Position numbers and translations under genes: made by a program. 9,470 nucleotides of DNA, taken from the NCBI GenBank assembly GCA_904420235.1, contig CAJFUS010000064.1, positions 1 through 9,470 of the forward strand. The letters run 5' to 3'. The notes beneath the pieces were generated by a model. The model was not told the DNA's origin. It did no database searches and saw nothing but the letters and a program-made list of their open reading frames with translations. Every line of letters begins with the position of its first letter. Position 1 is the stretch's first letter. Source of the DNA: Candidatus Neoanaerotignum tabaqchaliae. GTDB lineage: Bacteria > Bacillota > Clostridia > Lachnospirales > Anaerotignaceae. Positions 6,490 to 9,470 of this stretch are shown piece after piece.

Positions 6490-6531
6490 AAAAAAGCGTT
6501 GGAAGAAATTATTTTCTCCCAACGCTTTTTT
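6490..6531. terminator. Two-way terminator between convergent potD and YibE/F genes
   Basis: AAAAAAGCGTTGG (6490-6502) pairs perfectly with CCAACGCTTTTTT (6519-6531). After one mismatch, AGAAA (6504-6508) pairs with TTTCT (6513-6517) around a TTAT loop. A runs on one side and T runs on the other allow termination on both strands. It lies 33 nt past the stop of the minus-strand YibE/F gene, and serves as a backup to the first terminator for the plus-strand operon. Confidence 0.87.
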
Positions 6532-6563
6532 GCTTACTGTTATATGTCATGTTTTAAATTAAT

Positions 6564-7742
6564 TTAAATATTAGATGTGGCATTTTCAGCGGAATTTCCG
6601 TCAGTTTCATTTTGGATTTGCGCGCTTTTCTTTCTTGTAAGCAGAAATCCGCTTACGGCCGCGGTGAATGGAGCTACGCTTACAAGACCGAAGCTGCCTA
6701 CTATTGTGTCAATAATTTCTGATGATACATATTTGTAATTAAGTATATTAAACACAGGAGTTCCCTGAGCCATAAATACCATTAAAAGAGCTATATACCC
6801 GCCTGAATAGGCCAAAAGAAGCGTTGTTGTCATTGTTCCCATGGCTGCCCTTCCCACGTTCATTCCGCTTATGGCGGCCTCTTTTGCCGATATGTCCGGC
6901 TTTTTGCATATAACCTCATTTACGGCTGAGGTTATATCAACGGCCAAATCCATAACGGCGCCGGAGGAGCCTATAAATATGCTTGCCATAAATATTTTTG
7001 TAAGATTAAGGTGCTGATATCCGCTGTAAAGAAGGCTTTCGGAGTTTGGCATTATAGCGCCATGTATTTTGAAGCTTCCGGTAAATATTATTCCCAAAAC
7101 GGCAGTAACAAGAAGTCCTAAAACGGCTCCGCCAGCAGCCGCCAAGGTTTTTGCCTCAAAGCCGTAAACAAGGGATATTATTATTACCGTAAGAGCTGTT
7201 GTTATTATAAAACCGGTTATTATAGGGTCAAATCCGTTAAGGTAAAGAGGAACGAGAACCTTCCAAATCATAAGCACTGTTATTATAAATGATAAAATGG
7301 CTCGTATGCCTGTTCTTCCCGCCACTATAACAAGAAAGGCCACAAAGCACAAAGCAAGTATAAGCTCAAGATTTATTCTGTAATGGTCAATCATATTAAC
7401 GGAAATTATATTATTGTCTTTATAGTCTATAACAACAAGGACTTTATCTCCGGGAGAAAAAATTTTGTCAGACTCAAGAGAGCCGTTAAGAACATTGTAT
7501 CCTTCTGTTGTTTGGCCTTTGAATTTTCCGCCAAGCAACTCTATTTGACATGTCTGCTCTCCGGAGCGGATAAGACCGGTGTCTATTATAGCGCTGTTGT
7601 TTACGCTTATAACCCTTGCCGCACATCTGTCAGTTCCTTTGTATATTACGGCGTCCTCATATCCGGTAGGTATAATAAGTAAAACTGCCAAAAGTATAAT
7701 GCATACTATAACAGGCATATTGTATTTAAGTTTGTCGCTCAT
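6564..7742 (-). CDS. YibE/F family multi-spanning membrane protein
   Basis: This 392-residue integral membrane protein belongs to the YibE/F-like family (Pfam YibE_F), whose biochemical role is not established. A first span (about 10-26) is followed by a roughly 95-residue stretch outside the membrane rich in beta-type sequence (27-120). About seven hydrophobic spans come next, from residue 124 to 369, and a short polar tail rich in Asn and Ser closes the protein. The family signature is the GSSGAVMDLAVDITSAVNEV segment (258-277), with NVGRAAMGTM further on. The reading frame stays open 11 codons upstream, to a TTG at 7775. The ATG at 7742 is preferred because AAGGAG lies 6 nt before it. It is downstream of and co-oriented with the alkaline phosphatase, but a 237-nt spacer with hairpins makes a shared transcript uncertain. 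Family assignment is firm; function is unknown. Confidence 0.92.
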   Translation of the reverse strand: MSDKLKYNMPVIVCIILLAVLLIIPTGYEDAVIYKGTDRCAARVISVNNSAIIDTGLIRSGEQTCQIELLGGKFKGQTTEGYNVLNGSLESDKIFSPGDKVLVVIDYKDNNIISVNMIDHYRINLELILALCFVAFLVIVAGRTGIRAILSFIITVLMIWKVLVPLYLNGFDPIITGFIITTALTVIIISLVYGFEAKTLAAAGGAVLGLLVTAVLGIIFTGSFKIHGAIMPNSESLLYSGYQHLNLTKIFMASIFIGSSGAVMDLAVDITSAVNEVICKKPDISAKEAAISGMNVGRAAMGTMTTTLLLAYSGGYIALLMVFMAQGTPVFNILNYKYVSSEIIDTIVGSFGLVSVAPFTAAVSGFLLTRKKSAQIQNETDGNSAENATSNI

Positions 7743-7979
7743 TTCATTCTCCTTAGCATGTTTTTTAACCAACAAAGTCCGCTGCCGTTTTGGCGGCGGA
7801 AAGTACTTATAAAATCAGCGCCATTTTCAATGTTTAGCTGATTTTAAAGGCGCGGTAAACGCCGTTAACTTTCGCGGCTTGGCGAATAGTTTTTGGGCAA
7901 GCGAAAGCGGTACGGGAAAAACCGTACCACAATCACTTTAAGGGGTTTTATTTTATGAAAAAATATGGTTTTGCAAATG
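7743..7979. other. Hairpin-rich spacer between the alkaline phosphatase and YibE/F genes
   Basis: This 237-nt spacer has no credible gene. It is more G+C rich than the other spacers and carries a series of inverted repeats: TCCGCTGCC/GGCGGCGGA (7778-7786/7792-7800, one G-T pair on the plus strand); AAAATCAGC/GCTGATTTT (7811-7819/7837-7845, perfect); CTTTCGC/GCGAAAG (7869-7875/7901-7907, extended by CTTG/CAAG after a bulge); and GGTACGG/CCGTACC (7909-7915/7922-7928, perfect, 6-nt loop). The second ends in TTTTAT on the minus strand and could terminate the phosphatase message. The rest is unexplained: it may be an intergenic repeat, a structured leader of the YibE/F gene or a small RNA. I found no convincing promoter. 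Confidence 0.5.
7749..7754 (-). promoter_or_regulatory. Ribosome binding site deciding the YibE/F start
   Basis: On the minus strand AAGGAG sits 6 nt before the ATG at 7742-7740. The longer alternative from TTG at 7775 would bury this site inside the coding sequence and add an odd polar Lys/Glu-rich leader before the membrane span. The shorter start is therefore chosen. Confidence 0.8.
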
Positions 7980-9470
7980 TTAATCTATGTTAAGAATATC
8001 AGCCATTTTGTCGTATATATCGGTGTTGTCGTAATATCCGTTAAACAGCTCGTCGCCATTACCCATAGCGAAAACGCCTACTGGAAGTCCAGTATGTGAG
8101 TATGATGAGAAGTTAATTCCCGACTTGTTGTTTAATATGTGTGTTATTGTAACGCTTAAAGGCTCATATGTTCCGTAGAGCACATATTCCTCCTGATTGC
8201 TTTCATCAACGGCCTCGCCTGAAAGTGACTTGTCGTAAGCCGCTCTAAGTTTTGAAAGCTCATAATCAGTAAGTACAAGTTTCTCATTTTCGGAAGCGTC
8301 AGGGTCATCAGCTGTCATAAGGCCGAAGTTGTCTTTAATATCGGCTAAAACTTCCTCAAAAGGAGTGTTTTCGGCTTTATATCTGGCAACATATTCCTCA
8401 TCAAACTTGGCGTATGATATTTTTTGGTTTGAAAGGTTAGCAAGGAATGTATCGTAGTTTGTTCCTGCATATCCTATTGTAAGACCGCCTGTCTCATGGT
8501 CGCCAGTTACTATTATAAGTGTCTCGGTAGGATGCTCGTTATAAAAGTTAACGGCCTCCTCAACGGCGTCGTTAAGTGCAAGAGTGTCGGCTATGGAGCT
8601 TCCGGCATCATTGGCGTGGCAGGCCCAATCTATTTTTCCGCCTTCAACCATCATAAAGAAGCCGTTGTCGTTGTCAAGAACCTCTATGCCTTTTTTAACA
8701 TAATCGCTTAAAGCCCATTCATCGCTTTGTCTGTCGTTGTCATATGAAAGGGAATCGCTGTCGGCAAGAGTTTCGCCAATTACTATTGATTTTCCTGATT
8801 CCGATGTAAGATTTTCGGCCTGTGTCTGAGTTGTAATTACATTATATCCGGCTTTTTCGGCAAGGGAGTAAATGCTTTCTTTATTGTTTTCCTCACCTTC
8901 AGGCTCAAGAAGAGCGCCGCCGGCAAAATAATCAAATCCGCTTTCAACCATTTCCTCGCCAATCTCATAATAGTTGTTTCTGCTTGGCTGGTGGGCATAG
9001 AACGCGGCTGGTGTGGCGTGGTTAAGGTTTACTGTTGTTATTACGCCTATTTTATATCCAAGCTGGTCTCTAAGCTTTTCGGCTATTGTTTCATACTCTA
9101 TTGTTTTTGTTTCGTCCATATTTATAACAGAGCTGTATGTTTTATATCCTGTTGATATTGATGTTGCCGTTGATGCGGAATCTGGACAGAATGATGTTGA
9201 GTCGAATGTTGTAGCGCTTCCGGCCGCAGGAAATTCCATAAATGAAAGGGATTCTCCACCCTTTAAAATTTCGGGAGTGTTTCCTTGCTCTAAAGCTCCA
9301 AGATAGTCGCTGGCCGACTGTATCTGAGGATAGCTCATTCCGTCGCCAATAAAAAGGAACACATATTTTGGAGCAGGGTCATTTGTTGTGGCTGTGGCCC
9401 TAACTGGAGCAGCTTCTACATTTTTATCAACTGCCGGTGAAATCGCTATGGCGCCTGCCGCTACTAAAAC
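7980..9470 (-). CDS. phoA: Secreted alkaline phosphatase, PhoA family (5' end beyond the window)
   Basis: This enzyme hydrolyses phosphate monoesters outside the cell with a two-zinc-plus-magnesium centre. The frame is open to the window edge: 496 residues are visible and the start is missing. The visible start (VLVAAGAIAIS) looks like the end of a signal peptide core. Counting from the first visible codon, the active site is complete: D43 in FLFIGDGM, nucleophile S98 in DSASTA, H151 and T153 in NHATPA, R164 as the phosphate-binding Arg, E276, D281 and H285 in EGGKIDWACHAND, D324 and H325 in TGDHETGG, and H459 in SHTG. The region at about 380-440 is an acidic insertion before the last metal ligand. 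A GTG at 9362 is in frame but lies just before the first metal motif, so it cannot be the true start. The promoter, and any phosphate-control site, is outside the window. Confidence 0.94.
   Translation of the reverse strand, partial: VLVAAGAIAISPAVDKNVEAAPVRATATTNDPAPKYVFLFIGDGMSYPQIQSASDYLGALEQGNTPEILKGGESLSFMEFPAAGSATTFDSTSFCPDSASTATSISTGYKTYSSVINMDETKTIEYETIAEKLRDQLGYKIGVITTVNLNHATPAAFYAHQPSRNNYYEIGEEMVESGFDYFAGGALLEPEGEENNKESIYSLAEKAGYNVITTQTQAENLTSESGKSIVIGETLADSDSLSYDNDRQSDEWALSDYVKKGIEVLDNDNGFFMMVEGGKIDWACHANDAGSSIADTLALNDAVEEAVNFYNEHPTETLIIVTGDHETGGLTIGYAGTNYDTFLANLSNQKISYAKFDEEYVARYKAENTPFEEVLADIKDNFGLMTADDPDASENEKLVLTDYELSKLRAAYDKSLSGEAVDESNQEEYVLYGTYEPLSVTITHILNNKSGINFSSYSHTGLPVGVFAMGNGDELFNGYYDNTDIYDKMADILNID

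Noticed and set aside
7955..7993. 12-codon plus-strand frame after AAGGGG, overlapping the 3' end of the alkaline phosphatase gene
   Set aside because: It is very short, the ribosome site is far (about 11 nt), and there is no promoter or downstream gene for it to lead into.

Overview
The window looks like chromosomal DNA from a low-G+C, Gram-positive anaerobe, most likely in class Clostridia (Lachnospirales-like). The reasons are the AT-rich spacers, frequent ATA, AGG and AAA codons, strong GGAGG-type ribosome sites with many GTG/TTG starts, and a substrate-binding protein anchored as a lipoprotein. This placement is inference; no rRNA or marker gene is present.

Left part (1-1498): a minus-strand HAD/Cof-type sugar-phosphate-like phosphatase (213-1028) has a clear promoter upstream and a hairpin terminator downstream. 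Divergent from it is a 48-codon basic, possibly membrane-associated small protein (1099-1245) that I do not recognise.

Centre (1409-6403): a plus-strand operon starts at a near-consensus promoter. It encodes an XRE-HTH/cupin regulator, then PotA (ATPase), PotB and PotC (permeases) and PotD (lipoprotein receptor), and ends at a strong hairpin terminator. Together the last four form a polyamine (spermidine/putrescine) ABC importer. The first gene is probably its polyamine-responsive regulator. The junctions are tight: potB/potC and potC/potD each overlap by 4 nt. The notable feature is PotA. It is 525 residues rather than the usual 350 or so, because two tandem repeats of about 86-91 residues, resembling the Ig-like repeats of Firmicutes surface proteins, are inserted in frame inside its C-terminal TOBE domain.

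Right part (6404-9470): a long two-way terminator hairpin separates the operon from a minus-strand YibE/F family multi-spanning membrane protein (6564-7742). Next comes a 237-nt spacer with several hairpins, then a minus-strand secreted alkaline phosphatase of the PhoA family (7980-9470). Its active-site set is complete, and its first residues lie beyond the window edge.

No tRNA, rRNA, CRISPR array or insertion sequence is visible.
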